The notes under the pieces: generated by a model
What the model was told of the DNA's origin: nothing
What the model saw: the letters and a program-made list of their open reading frames with translations, nothing else
Database searches by the model: none
Assembly (NCBI RefSeq): GCF_008329605.1
Contig: NZ_NPKO01000005.1
Location: 1-64,000 of the forward strand
Direction: 5' to 3'
Origin: Mycolicibacterium sp. P9-64
GTDB taxonomy: Bacteria; Actinomycetota; Actinomycetes; Mycobacteriales; Mycobacteriaceae
DNA: 64,000 nt
In this document: one piece after another, positions 56,575 to 64,000 of the stretch
How the letters are laid out: the number at the start of each line of letters is the position of its first letter
How positions within the stretch are numbered: the stretch's first letter is position 1
Program-made: the position numbers and the translations under genes

Positions 56575-58785
56575 CTACACCTTGGTCAGGTCGGTCCGCA
56601 TCAATCCCACGTTGTACTCGCCCCACCACGACAGGTTCCAATATAGGTCGGATCCCGTGCCCATGGTGGATGGCGACCACGGGTGCATCATCGGCGCGTA
56701 GATGCCACCGGGTTGTTGTCCCATCAGCACTTTGGCCGTCGACCAGGTGCCCTGTGGGGTATCCGAGGTCCGCATCACGATGTTGTTGAACTGGTCGCCG
56801 TAGAGCGTGACGTACTTGTTGAGCTGCTTGTTGTACTGCACCGACATCTCGCTGACCTGGTTGCCGGCGTTGGCGACGCCGCACGCGCCCTGATCCTGCC
56901 CGAAGACGGGAGTGGCCGCTGCCGGGTTGTTCCGCTGCCACCCGGCCGGGGTGGCTCCCCAGCCGAACCATCCGCCGGGGTTGCCCTTGCTGTAGTAGTC
57001 GTACTTCGACACGTCCAGGATGTCCTTCTCGAGGACCCGCGAGACGTAGGCGGCGCCCTGCCTGCCGTTGGGGGTGCCGTACGAGTAGACGTAGCCGTCG
57101 CCTGGCCGCACGAAGGCGCCCTGCTGGAAGTTCGCGTTACCGCTCCATGGATCGTTGTACCGGATGGAAGTCGGTGCGACGCTCCAGTTCTCGCCATTGT
57201 CGGTCGAGTAGGCGATACCGGAGAAGTTGGTCGTCCACTGGCCGGGTGAGCCCCAGTTGGTCACCGACATGAAGTTGATGTACTGGGTGACCCCGAACTG
57301 CGTACCCGGGGTTGGCAGTGAGATGCCCGCGGTCGGAATGAGCGTGATACCGGCAGACGCGCCGGGCGGCAGCGCCTCGGGGTTGATGATCCGCCGGGCG
57401 TAGTTGTCGTACGGCCGTCCCGGCGGCACGTCCCACAACGGCATGCCACCGAACATGTTGCCGTTGCCGAACTCTCCGTCGGGAACGTCGATGCCGTTCG
57501 TCAGATCGGTGTCCGCGCTGCGCATGAGGACGTTGAAGCGCCAGTCCTCACCGGGAACGCTGCGCAGTCCGAACGTGTCGCCGAACGCCATCAGGATCTG
57601 ATGTTCGTTGTACGGGGTGCTCGGATCGTCGACCATGCCGTTGTCCCACATGACACCGACGTCGGTGCCCGATACGCCGAACCGGGTCAACGTGTCCGGC
57701 CAGTCCAGCGCGGGATTGCCGGTGTTGTAGTAGTTTCCGGTCACCCAGTTGACGAATTGCGTCGACGGGCTGAGCTGTGCACCCGGTAGCGGCGTGCCTG
57801 GCACGTTGGCGGCGGCAGCCGCGGCCAGCGCGAGGCTCGTCGTCGTCTGGGTGGCTGCGAGCGCGACGTTGGAGGCGCTGCCGCCACCCAACGACGAGAC
57901 GAAGTCGTCGATCTCGCGTCGCACGAAGGCGAGCAACGTCCATGCCAGCGGGGCCTGAGCAGGCGCGCTCGGTGCCGCGGCGCCTGCGAGCGGACCGAAC
58001 GCCCAACCGAGGACGCCCGACACCACGTTCGATACCGCTGATGCCACCATCGCGAGCGGGTTGGGGGCCGCGGCCGGAGCCGCAGGCGGCGTGTCGGTGA
58101 CCGCGGCAACCCTGGCCGCCAACGGAGTGACGGCCGTGGAGTCCGCTTTGGTCGTCGCGGCAAGCGCGGTGACGGTGTCGGGCTTGTCGGTTGGCGAACC
58201 CGCGGCGGCAGGCGCTTTCACGGTGACCGCGGATGGGCTGGCGGCCTCGGTGGTCGGTGCGGTCGACGAAGCCGACGAGTTCTTGTTGGGCGTCGGCTCC
58301 GCTTCGGCGGTCGGGTCAGCGCTCGGCTTCGGGGTCGCCGTCGCGGTGGGCTCCGCCGTTGCGGTCGGTTCCGCCGTCTCGGTGGGTTCGGGCGCGTGTG
58401 TGGTCGGCTCGGCCTGCTCGGTCGGCTCCTCGGGAGTCGGCGCCTCTGAAGACTTGGTGCCGCCCGAGGTTCCTGATGTGGTCTGGGCGCTCACCACTAC
58501 GCCGGGCGCGACGGTGTTCGTCGTGTTGGAAGTGGTGGTCTTGGTGGTGGTGGTCTCGGTCGCGCTCGGTTCGGTCGCGCTCGCGGGCTCCGTCTTGGGC
58601 GTCGGCGCGGAGACCTCCGGTCCCGACGTGCCCGAGGTATCCGTCTGCACGGTCCCCGTCGACGAACTGTCCGATGACGGCGAATCGTCGGCGAATGCGA
58701 CGCCGTGTCCGGTGGCAATCGCCGTGCCCACCCCTAGCGCGACCGCCAGACGGCCGACACGACCGACGTAGGAAGCTGCTCCCAT
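56575..58785 (-). CDS. DUF4185 protein, probable GH183 endo-D-arabinanase, with long Ser/Thr/Ala/Pro-rich N-terminus
   Basis: A 736-residue exported protein. Signal-like MGAASYVGRVGRLAVALGVGTAIATGHGVAFA, then about 280 residues of low complexity (Thr, Ala, Pro, Glu, Ser runs such as TTTTKTTTSNTTNTVAP and repeated EPTATAEP). The C-terminal 400 residues form the DUF4185 beta-propeller-like domain: TRFGVSGTDVGVMWDNGMV, HQILMAFGDTFGLRSVPGEDWR, TQYINFMSVTNWGSPGQW, GDQFNNIVMRTSDTP. DUF4185 is now known as glycoside hydrolase family 183, endo-D-arabinanases acting on mycobacterial arabinogalactan/LAM (established for relatives). Here it would be a cell-wall remodelling enzyme. ATG follows GGAGGGG. 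Confidence 0.85.
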   Translation of the reverse strand: MGAASYVGRVGRLAVALGVGTAIATGHGVAFADDSPSSDSSSTGTVQTDTSGTSGPEVSAPTPKTEPASATEPSATETTTTKTTTSNTTNTVAPGVVVSAQTTSGTSGGTKSSEAPTPEEPTEQAEPTTHAPEPTETAEPTATAEPTATATPKPSADPTAEAEPTPNKNSSASSTAPTTEAASPSAVTVKAPAAAGSPTDKPDTVTALAATTKADSTAVTPLAARVAAVTDTPPAAPAAAPNPLAMVASAVSNVVSGVLGWAFGPLAGAAAPSAPAQAPLAWTLLAFVRREIDDFVSSLGGGSASNVALAATQTTTSLALAAAAAANVPGTPLPGAQLSPSTQFVNWVTGNYYNTGNPALDWPDTLTRFGVSGTDVGVMWDNGMVDDPSTPYNEHQILMAFGDTFGLRSVPGEDWRFNVLMRSADTDLTNGIDVPDGEFGNGNMFGGMPLWDVPPGRPYDNYARRIINPEALPPGASAGITLIPTAGISLPTPGTQFGVTQYINFMSVTNWGSPGQWTTNFSGIAYSTDNGENWSVAPTSIRYNDPWSGNANFQQGAFVRPGDGYVYSYGTPNGRQGAAYVSRVLEKDILDVSKYDYYSKGNPGGWFGWGATPAGWQRNNPAAATPVFGQDQGACGVANAGNQVSEMSVQYNKQLNKYVTLYGDQFNNIVMRTSDTPQGTWSTAKVLMGQQPGGIYAPMMHPWSPSTMGTGSDLYWNLSWWGEYNVGLMRTDLTKV

Positions 58786-58965
58786 GCTCGAACCCCTCCG
58801 TGCTGTTTAGCGGCCCCCGTCAATAACGGCTATTCAATCGCACGCCACCGGGCGCGTCGAGCAAAAGGACAAATTGGCATCAAAATTCCCACCAGAATCA
58901 TGATCGTGGGCTTTTGACCTTGATTTCCTCCGCGGAATGCCGCGTCAGCTATGCCGCGGACTACG

Positions 58966-59325
58966 TCAGTCGAGCTTCGAGAGCGCTGCCTCGTAGAGCT
59001 CGATGGCCTCGGGGAGGCCTTGGTTGACCCAGGCATCGACGATTCCGACCTTGTCGGCGACCAACTGGACCTGGGTGACCCACCGGCCGAAGTCGGGATC
59101 GCTGCGCAGGGAGTCGATCTGCTGTTTGGAGCCCTGAATCAGGATGAAGCCGCCCAGTTCCGTGCTCTGCGGTTTGAGGACCGCGGTGTCGAAGCGCTCG
59201 ATCCGACCGTCGGTGACGAGCCCGTCGAGATAGTCGGTCGTCGTGTGCTTGAGCAGATCGAGCGCCTGCCGTTCGCGCCCACGCGCCGGAATTCCCCATG
59301 CCACCCAGAAACCGGCTTCAGCCAT
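58966..59325 (-). CDS. Hypothetical protein, ~119 residues, alpha/beta-barrel-like
   Basis: A 119-residue protein starting MAEAGFWVAWGIPARGRERQ after AAGGAGC. A beta-alpha-beta pattern (GFWVAWGIPARGRE, LKPQSTELGGFILIQGSKQQID, WVTQVQLVADKVGIVDAW) resembles a dimeric alpha/beta ferredoxin-like barrel. The upstream in-frame extension has no ribosome site. It may be related to the DUF3303 gene at 59480 in fold; otherwise unrecognised. Acid/base residues for a reaction cannot be named. Confidence 0.68.
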   Translation of the reverse strand: MAEAGFWVAWGIPARGRERQALDLLKHTTTDYLDGLVTDGRIERFDTAVLKPQSTELGGFILIQGSKQQIDSLRSDPDFGRWVTQVQLVADKVGIVDAWVNQGLPEAIELYEAALSKLD

Positions 59326-59429
59326 GGCGTGCTCCTTCGTCCAAACGTGGCGACCCGTGACGAACATATCGGCGACGGGGTGCGACTTCCCGCGCGACAT
59401 GCGCGGGTGGGCGAGCCGTCAGGACGATG

Positions 59430-59460
59430 GAAGGGGCCGCGCACCGTGCGCGACCCCTTC
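59430..59460 (-). terminator. Hairpin between two minus-strand genes
   Basis: GAAGGGGCCGCGCA (59430-59443) and TGCGCGACCCCTTC (59447-59460) pair across loop CCG with one mismatch over 14 positions. This is a likely terminator of the DUF3303 gene before the next gene's ribosome site. Confidence 0.65.
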
Positions 59461-59479
59461 AATTGAATGCGAGTGTGGT

Positions 59480-59791
59480 TCAGCTGATCGACCCCCTGAA
59501 CTCGACGCCAGTCTGCGTTGCCGCTACCCAGTCGGCCATGTCGACGACCGGGTAGATCTGGAAGACGTTGAATGGGGCGAACTTGCCCGTACCGTCGAGC
59601 AACTCCGCCGGATCCTCGGTCTCCACTACGGCGAAACCCCCGTCTCCGTCGAGTCGTCCGACGAATTGGTGGAATGTCGAGCCGGCGGGTACCTGCCACT
59701 TCGAGAACAGTTGCAGCGCTCGCGCCGCCGACTCTTCATTGTCTTTGCCAGAGCCGCCGAAACGGGTCGTCCAGGCCAAGACGTACTTCAT
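59480..59791 (-). CDS. DUF3303-like small protein
   Basis: A 103-residue protein starting MKYVLAWTTRFGGSGKDNEE; ATG 59791 follows GGAGG. The MKYVLAW start with LQLFSKWQVPAGSTFHQFVGR, GGFAVVETEDPAELL and NVFQIYPVVDMADW is the pattern of DUF3303/Dabb-like dimeric alpha/beta barrel proteins. An in-frame extension upstream is excluded. Function unknown; related folds are monooxygenases or decarboxylases. Confidence 0.78.
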   Translation of the reverse strand: MKYVLAWTTRFGGSGKDNEESAARALQLFSKWQVPAGSTFHQFVGRLDGDGGFAVVETEDPAELLDGTGKFAPFNVFQIYPVVDMADWVAATQTGVEFRGSIS

Positions 59792-60185
59792 GATTTGCCT
59801 CCTAAAAATGGGCCCCGAACGGGTTGTCGTGCCGGGAGGGATCTCCCAACACGGATCGAAGTCTCCTCGCGTGCGACATCGCTTTTGGCGAAAATGGCAA
59901 AAGTTCGCAAACATTCCAACGTCGAGATGGTTGACGCGACCAGCCGATATTCATGCAGGTGAACTAGCATTTTTGCTGAGTCGGTCCACGTGGAAATTGT
60001 CTTCGCAAGCAACTATCCGTGCAGTCGGCCGTGACGGCTATGTCAGTGAGTACCGACGGGACGCGGTCGCTAGCGTTCAGGTAGCGCTCACGGTTGGTCC
60101 TGCGCCGCGATCTGCGTGGCCGTCCCGCTCAAGAAATCGGATCAATCAGCCACGCCGTAGGTTGAAGTCGGGCTGACCTCGGTCC
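59792..60185. other. 394-base gap without a recognised gene
   Basis: No open frame with family-like composition or a ribosome site is seen on either strand. The left 200 bases are locally A/T richer (for example around GGCAAAAGTTCGCAAACATTCC at 59890-59911). It lies beside a stand-alone HNH gene and a tRNA gene, so it may include remnants of integrated DNA, but no attachment-site repeat of the tRNA end was found by eye. Confidence 0.4.
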
Positions 60186-60590
60186 TCAGTACGACTGACC
60201 GTTGGCGTAGCGCTGCCTGCGGAAGTGGCGCCCGTTGCCGCGGTTGCGGCTCTTGTACGTCGGTAGCTGTGAGTCGCAGTTCGGGCAGACCAGCCGCAGG
60301 TTGTCCCGTTGGTTGTTCGTCGGGTTGCCGTCGATGTGGTCCAACACCATCGAGAGGGGCAGGCCGAGCCACGTGTTGGCCCCGCCGCAGATCGCGCAGC
60401 AGCCCGACTGAGCGTCGGCGAGGTACTGCCGTATGTAGTGAACTTGGCGGGTGCCGATGTACGCCTCACCGGACTCGAGCCAACGCTTGATCCCGGTATC
60501 GCGCCGGACCGACGCCTGACACGCATTACTGCAGTAGATCTTTTGGCTGCGCTTCGAGAGTGGTGAACCGCAGGCGCGACACTGCCTCAT
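60186..60590 (-). CDS. Stand-alone HNH endonuclease
   Basis: A 134-residue protein. N-terminal zinc ribbon MRQCRACGSPLSKRSQKIYCSNAC (two C-x2/3-C pairs), then CCAICGG, and the HNH core LSMVLDHIDGNPTNNQRDNLRLVCPNCDSQLPTYKSRN with the DH, N and CPNC ligands. Such short HNH proteins are found in phages, integrative elements and as free-standing homing nucleases. It lies 45 bases downstream of the tRNA-Thr gene on the same strand, a favoured place for mobile elements. No integrase is nearby. Intact frame. Confidence 0.85.
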   Translation of the reverse strand: MRQCRACGSPLSKRSQKIYCSNACQASVRRDTGIKRWLESGEAYIGTRQVHYIRQYLADAQSGCCAICGGANTWLGLPLSMVLDHIDGNPTNNQRDNLRLVCPNCDSQLPTYKSRNRGNGRHFRRQRYANGQSY

Positions 60591-60635
60591 GATCGAAAGC
60601 TACGACGGGCGACCGACAAGAAAGTCGCCGCCGGG

Positions 60636-60710
60636 TGGAGCCTCCTATCGGGATTGAACCGATGACATTCCGCTTACAAGGCGAACGCTCTACCACTGAG
60701 CTAAGGAGGC
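60636..60710 (-). tRNA. tRNA-Thr (anticodon UGU), CCA encoded
   Basis: The minus strand folds as a cloverleaf: acceptor GCCTCCT pairs with AGGAGGC, D-arm AGCTCAGTGGTAGAGC, anticodon stem TTCGC/GCGAA with loop CTTGTAA (anticodon TGT at loop positions 3-5), and T-arm GGTTCAATCC. After discriminator T the genome encodes CCA (60636-60638). It decodes ACA. Confidence 0.95.
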
Positions 60711-60738
60711 GGGTCGAAACCGGCCCAATCGTATCGGT

Positions 60739-61467
60739 TCAGTCCTCGTGGTCGATGACCCGCTGTGAGGAGACCGGCCGTGGCGATGGCCGGCGGGTGG
60801 GCCTGCGGCCGGGGAATGGGAACCGATCGGTGATGTTGCTCAGCGGGGATACCACCGCACTGAGCGCGTTGACGGCGTCGTAGAGGGCGTCGATGGTCGG
60901 CGTGAGCGCCTCCAACCCCGGCGTCAGGCGGTTCAACGTGTCGGCGACGTCGGCCAACTGCTCGAGGGGTCCGTTCCGTGCGGTGAGCTTCTCGATCAGC
61001 CCACCTTCGGCCAGTAGGCGGTCGGCCAGCCCGTCTTCGGCGAGCAACCGCTCGACCAGGCCGTCCTCGTCGAGCAGCTGATCGACCAGACCGCCAGGCT
61101 CGATGGCGCGCATCAGCCCGCCGTCCTCCTTGGTCAGCCGATCGAGGGCACCGCCGGGCGCCGTCACCTTGTCGACCACCCCGCCCGGTCGAAGCAGCCG
61201 GTCCAGTGGGCCGTCCGGGGCCAGCGCCCGGCCGAGCGGCTGGTCCTCGTCGATCAGGCTGGCGATCCGGTTGGCGCGCACGATGGCGTCGTCGAGGCCG
61301 AGCATGTGCGCTACCGCCGCCGACCCTTGCTCTCCGCTGGTGTCTCCCAGCGAGGCCCTCGCCACTCCCAGCGCACCCGTGGCCACCGACAACCCGGCGT
61401 CGGCCACGGCCAACCCGAGGCGCGCCGGGCCCAGGGCCAGGTCGACCAGGCTTTTGCCAAGATTCAT
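60739..61467 (-). CDS. Conserved repeat protein divergent from phoP (Rv0756c-like)
   Basis: A 242-residue protein starting MNLGKSLVDLALGPARLGLA. Residues 75-165 are a run of about eight imperfect 10-12-residue repeats of the form GxLxxLLxxDG (PDGPLDRLLRPGGVVDK, EPGGLVDQLLDEDGLVERL, AEDGLADRLLAEGGLIEKL). The C-terminus is basic and proline-rich (RRPTRRPSPRP). H37Rv has Rv0756c in the same place next to phoP (from memory). The function is unknown; the amphipathic N-terminus suggests membrane or lipid contact. Confidence 0.85.
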   Translation of the reverse strand: MNLGKSLVDLALGPARLGLAVADAGLSVATGALGVARASLGDTSGEQGSAAVAHMLGLDDAIVRANRIASLIDEDQPLGRALAPDGPLDRLLRPGGVVDKVTAPGGALDRLTKEDGGLMRAIEPGGLVDQLLDEDGLVERLLAEDGLADRLLAEGGLIEKLTARNGPLEQLADVADTLNRLTPGLEALTPTIDALYDAVNALSAVVSPLSNITDRFPFPGRRPTRRPSPRPVSSQRVIDHED

Positions 61468-61532
61468 CCAGCCAGTCTATGACGGCGATCACTGCCGGGG
61501 CCCTCACCAGCCGTAACACCCCAGAAACCAAC

Positions 61533-61550
61533 TCACAGGAAGCTCACAGC
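61533..61550 (+). promoter_or_regulatory. PhoP box upstream of phoP
   Basis: TCACAGG (61533-61539), four bases, TCACAGC (61544-61550): the direct repeat TCACAGC-N4-TCACAGC bound by mycobacterial PhoP, one base off in the first half. It lies 45 bases before the ATG at 61595 and between divergent Rv0756c-like and phoP, so autoregulation is likely and the neighbour may share control. Confidence 0.88.
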
Positions 61551-61594
61551 GCTCGTGCAGTTCGAATACCAGTAAATGGGTGGACCCTAGTTTC

Positions 61595-62317
61595 ATGGCC
61601 ATGGCTGCTGCTATCCCCGAGTCCGTACCCGAAGCGCGAGTCCTCGTCGTCGACGATGAGACCAATATCGTGGAACTGCTGTCGGTGAGCTTGAAGTTCC
61701 AGGGCTTCGAGGTACATACCGCCTCCAGCGGTCCCGCCGCGCTCGACAAGGCGCGCGAGATCCGTCCCGACGCCGTGATCCTCGACGTGATGATGCCCGG
61801 AATGGACGGATTCGGGGTGCTGCGCCGGCTGCGCGCCGACGGCATCGACTCGCCCGCCCTGTTCCTGACCGCGCGCGACACCCTCCAGGACAAGATCGCC
61901 GGGCTCACCCTCGGTGGCGACGACTACGTCACCAAGCCGTTCAGCCTCGAAGAGGTCGTGGCCCGGCTGCGGGTCATCCTCCGCCGGTCCGGCCGCGGCG
62001 TCGAGGAGCCCCGCACGGCCAAGTTGGCGTTCGCCGACATCGAGCTCGACGAGGACACCCACGAGGTGTGGAAGGCAGGCGAACCCGTCTCGCTGTCGCC
62101 CACCGAGTTCACGCTGCTGCGGTACTTCATCATCAACGCGGGCACGGTGCTGTCCAAGCCGAAGATCCTCGACCACGTCTGGCGTTACGACTTCGGCGGC
62201 GACGTCAACGTCGTGGAGTCCTACGTGTCCTACCTGCGTCGCAAGATCGACACTGGTGAGAAGCGTCTGCTGCACACGTTGCGCGGAGTTGGGTACGTTC
62301 TGCGCGAGCCGCGATGA
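61595..62317 (+). CDS. phoP: Response regulator PhoP
   Basis: A 240-residue OmpR-family response regulator. Receiver: EARVLVVDDETNIVELL, phosphoacceptor Asp64 in AVILDVMMPGMDG, LFLTARDTLQDK and GGDDYVTKPFSLEE. DNA-binding winged helix: SLSPTEFTLLRYFIINAGTVLSK, DHVWRYDFGGDVNVVESYVSYLRRKI. It is almost identical in the C-terminus to M. tuberculosis PhoP, which controls lipid and ESX-related genes. ATG 61595 is preferred; GTG 61580 and ATG 61601 are alternatives and only change the N-terminus. Phosphorylated by PhoR downstream. Confidence 0.95.
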   Translation: MAMAAAIPESVPEARVLVVDDETNIVELLSVSLKFQGFEVHTASSGPAALDKAREIRPDAVILDVMMPGMDGFGVLRRLRADGIDSPALFLTARDTLQDKIAGLTLGGDDYVTKPFSLEEVVARLRVILRRSGRGVEEPRTAKLAFADIELDEDTHEVWKAGEPVSLSPTEFTLLRYFIINAGTVLSKPKILDHVWRYDFGGDVNVVESYVSYLRRKIDTGEKRLLHTLRGVGYVLREPR

Positions 62318-62331
62318 ATCGTTTGCGCGGC

Positions 62332-62424
62332 GATGAGCGCTCGCGCGAAGAGCAATGGATGAGATGAGCGCTCGCGCGAAGAGCAATGGATGAGATGAGC
62401 GCTCGCGCGAAGAGCAATGGATGA
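62332..62424 (+). repeat. Three tandem 31-bp MIRU-like repeats between phoP and phoR
   Basis: Perfect tandem copies lie at 62332-62362, 62363-62393 and 62394-62424. Each unit starts GATGAGCGCTCGCGCGAAGA and ends GCAATGGATGA. The unit carries ATG and TGA elements that overlap, so translation can re-start across it. A shorter, degenerate start (GATGAATCGTTTGCGCGGC) is at 62313. The same unit, diverged, is at the mce4A-mce4B junction (37295). Confidence 0.92.
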
Positions 62425-62464
62425 AGAGCAGCCGATCCAGCTGGTTTTCGCGAACAATGGAGGG

Positions 62465-63898
62465 ATGGCAGCACTGGGCGGACGCGGCGTGCCCCTTCGG
62501 GTCGGGCTGGTAGCCGCCACCCTGCTACTGGTGGCGTGCGGGTTGCTCGCATCGGGTATCGCCGTCACCTCGATCATCCGGCACAGCCTCATCAACCGGG
62601 TGGACCAGACGCTTCTCGACGCCTCGAGAGGCTGGGCCCAGGCACCGCGCCGGACGCCGAGCGCCCCCGTCGAAGGCCCCAACCCGGCCCGCCCGCCCTC
62701 GAACTTCTACGTGCGGGGCATCGACCCCGACGGCCGCGTGTGGATGGCAGTCAACGACCGCAAGGCCGAGCCCGCGCTACCCGACGACAACGACGTCGGG
62801 CCGGTGCCCGTGACCGTCGGTTCCATCGACCACTCCGACGTGCAGTGGCGGGCGATGACGGTGCGCGGCCTGCGCGGTGAGCTCACCACCGTGGCGATCG
62901 ACCTCTCCGACGTCTCGTCGACGGTGCGCGCGCTGACGTGGTCGCAGGTCGGTCTTGGCGCGGCGGTGCTGTTGGTCTTGGGCATCGCCGGTTACGCCGT
63001 CGTGCATCGCAGCCTCAGACCGCTCGTCGAAGTCGAGCAGACCGCCGCCGCGATCGCGGCCGGCGAGCTCGACCGCCGCATCCCGCAACGCGATCCGCGC
63101 ACCGAGGTCGGCCGATTGTCGTTGGCGCTCAACGGAATGCTGGCCCAGATCCAGCGCGCCGTCGCGTCCTCGGAGTCATCGGCCGAGCAGGCGCGAACCT
63201 CCGAGGACCGGATGCGCCGCTTCATCACCGACGCCAGCCACGAACTGCGCACACCGCTGACCACCATCCGCGGCTTCGCCGAGCTCTACCGACAAGGGGC
63301 CGCGCGTGACGTCGAGTTGTTGATGAACCGCATCGAGAGCGAGTCATGGCGGATGGGTCTGCTCGTCGAGGATCTGCTGCTGCTGGCCCGCCTCGACGCG
63401 CAGCGCCCACTGGAGCGCAACCGCGTCGACCTGCTGGCTCTTGCCAGTGACGCCGTGCACGACGCCAGGTCGGTGGCGCCTGCGCGCGACATCAACATGG
63501 AGGTGTTCGACGGGCCGGGCACCCCAGAGGTGCTTGGCGACGAGGCCAGGCTTCGGCAGGTGCTGAGCAACCTGGTGTCCAACGCGTTGCAGCACACGCC
63601 CGAGTCGGCGGGCATCTCGGTGCGCGTCGGCACCGATGCCGACAGCGCGGTGCTCGAAGTCTGCGACGAGGGGCCCGGCATGACCGGCGAGGACGCTCGC
63701 CGGGTCTTCGAGCGGTTCTACCGCACCGACTCGTCGCGGGCGCGGTCCAGCGGCGGCACCGGCCTCGGGCTGTCGATCGTCGACTCGCTGGTGTACGCGC
63801 ACGGCGGCACGGTCAGCGTCACCACCGCACCTGGCAAGGGCTGCCGGTTCACCGTCAAGATGCCGCGCATCGCCGAGGTGGCGGTACCGGTCGGCTAG
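62465..63898 (+). CDS. phoR: Sensor histidine kinase PhoR
   Basis: A 477-residue sensor kinase. Start [22 protein letters not shown] corresponds residue by residue to M. tuberculosis PhoR, so ATG 62465 is chosen, although GGAGGG is very close; an earlier ATG at 62417 in the third repeat would add sixteen residues. Two membrane helices (about 13-38 and 160-183) flank an extracytoplasmic domain; HAMP about 183-235; phospho-His in [15 protein letters not shown]; ATPase N box [16 protein letters not shown]1 [11 protein letters not shown]2 [11 protein letters not shown]. It partners PhoP. The TAG overlaps the convergent gene by four bases (CTAG). Confidence 0.92.
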   Translation: MAALGGRGVPLRVGLVAATLLLVACGLLASGIAVTSIIRHSLINRVDQTLLDASRGWAQAPRRTPSAPVEGPNPARPPSNFYVRGIDPDGRVWMAVNDRKAEPALPDDNDVGPVPVTVGSIDHSDVQWRAMTVRGLRGELTTVAIDLSDVSSTVRALTWSQVGLGAAVLLVLGIAGYAVVHRSLRPLVEVEQTAAAIAAGELDRRIPQRDPRTEVGRLSLALNGMLAQIQRAVASSESSAEQARTSEDRMRRFITDASHELRTPLTTIRGFAELYRQGAARDVELLMNRIESESWRMGLLVEDLLLLARLDAQRPLERNRVDLLALASDAVHDARSVAPARDINMEVFDGPGTPEVLGDEARLRQVLSNLVSNALQHTPESAGISVRVGTDADSAVLEVCDEGPGMTGEDARRVFERFYRTDSSRARSSGGTGLGLSIVDSLVYAHGGTVSVTTAPGKGCRFTVKMPRIAEVAVPVG

Positions 63899-64000
63899 TC
63901 CAGTTCGGCAAGGGCCGCCTTGATCTTGGCCTGCGCCTCGTCGAGCGATTCTGGCGACGGATTGCGGTCGACACCTGCGAAGCCGAAGTCGGTCAAGTTG
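63895..64000 (-). CDS. Partial HIT-family protein, C-terminus only
   Basis: The minus strand gives [19 protein letters not shown] then [15 protein letters not shown] and TAG. This matches the C-terminal tail I recall for the HIT-family protein Rv0759c next to phoR in H37Rv. The HxHxH active site would lie outside the window. It is convergent with phoR, overlapping by four bases. Confidence 0.7.
   Translation of the reverse strand, partial: NLTDFGFAGVDRNPSPESLDEAQAKIKAALAELD

Noticed and set aside
60130..60180. Possible attachment site as a copy of the tRNA-Thr 3-prime end near the HNH gene
   Set aside because: No stretch similar to the tRNA end (CGGTTCAATCCCGATAGG) was found in 59792-60185 by eye.
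62417..62464. PhoR start at the ATG inside the third repeat
   Set aside because: The residues before [13 protein letters not shown] have no counterpart in PhoR; the later ATG aligns with the known N-terminus. Kept as an alternative in the phoR entry.

Overview
This window is chromosomal DNA of a high-GC actinobacterium, almost certainly a Mycobacterium/Mycolicibacterium species. The gene order from kshA to otsA follows, from memory, the cholesterol-catabolism and Mce4 sterol-import locus of M. tuberculosis H37Rv (roughly Rv3489 to Rv3527). Eight copies of the KstR operator TNNAACNNGTTNNA (six perfect, two with one mismatch) lie in its promoters. The right end carries phoP-phoR and their usual neighbours.

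Layout. 1-9502: partial DUF222/HNH gene; kshA (steroid 9-alpha-hydroxylase) with a small partner gene; gamma-carbonic-anhydrase-like protein; SnoaL-like protein; thiolase-like ltp3 and ltp4; a double DUF35 OB-fold protein; an F420-type LLM oxidoreductase; an acetoacetate-decarboxylase-like protein; cyp142. 9509-23311: an accessory biosynthetic island. Its minus-strand operon encodes a P450, a catalytically odd thiolase, a complete fully reducing type I PKS module, a methyltransferase, a Ddn-like reductase and an MFS transporter; a divergent pair encodes an SRPBCC protein and a CYP138-like P450. It sits where H37Rv has only one small gene, Rv3517. 23274-34175: sterol genes resume (echA19, fadD19, a flavin oxidoreductase, fadE26-fadE27-fadD17-araC, fdxD, hsd4A). 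34176-44961: the ten-gene mce4 operon behind a near-consensus promoter with a KstR box between -35 and -10.

44948-52727: otsA with its small upstream gene, two tandem Ibp1-like secreted proteins, a KstR-box SDR, a DUF732 protein, XdhC-like, von Willebrand A and DUF1254/DUF1214 proteins. 52757-55495: furA-katG with a probable leaderless promoter and a terminator hairpin. 55635-60590: secreted proteins, a large DUF4185 protein (probable GH183 arabinan hydrolase), two small alpha/beta-barrel-like proteins and an HNH endonuclease. 60636-64000: tRNA-Thr(UGU), an Rv0756c-like protein, phoP behind a textbook PhoP box, phoR behind three 31-bp MIRU-like repeats, and the end of a HIT-family gene.

How it works together: Mce4 imports sterols; FadD17/FadD19, FadE26-FadE27, EchA19, Ltp3/Ltp4 plus DUF35, and CYP142 act on the side chain; KshA opens the ring system; KstR controls nearly all of it. 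The best candidate for an undescribed system is the PKS/P450 island inside this regulon. It has no recognisable KstR box of its own, contains a P450 gene with a stretch of about 48% G+C, and encodes a thiolase that has lost two canonical active-site motifs.
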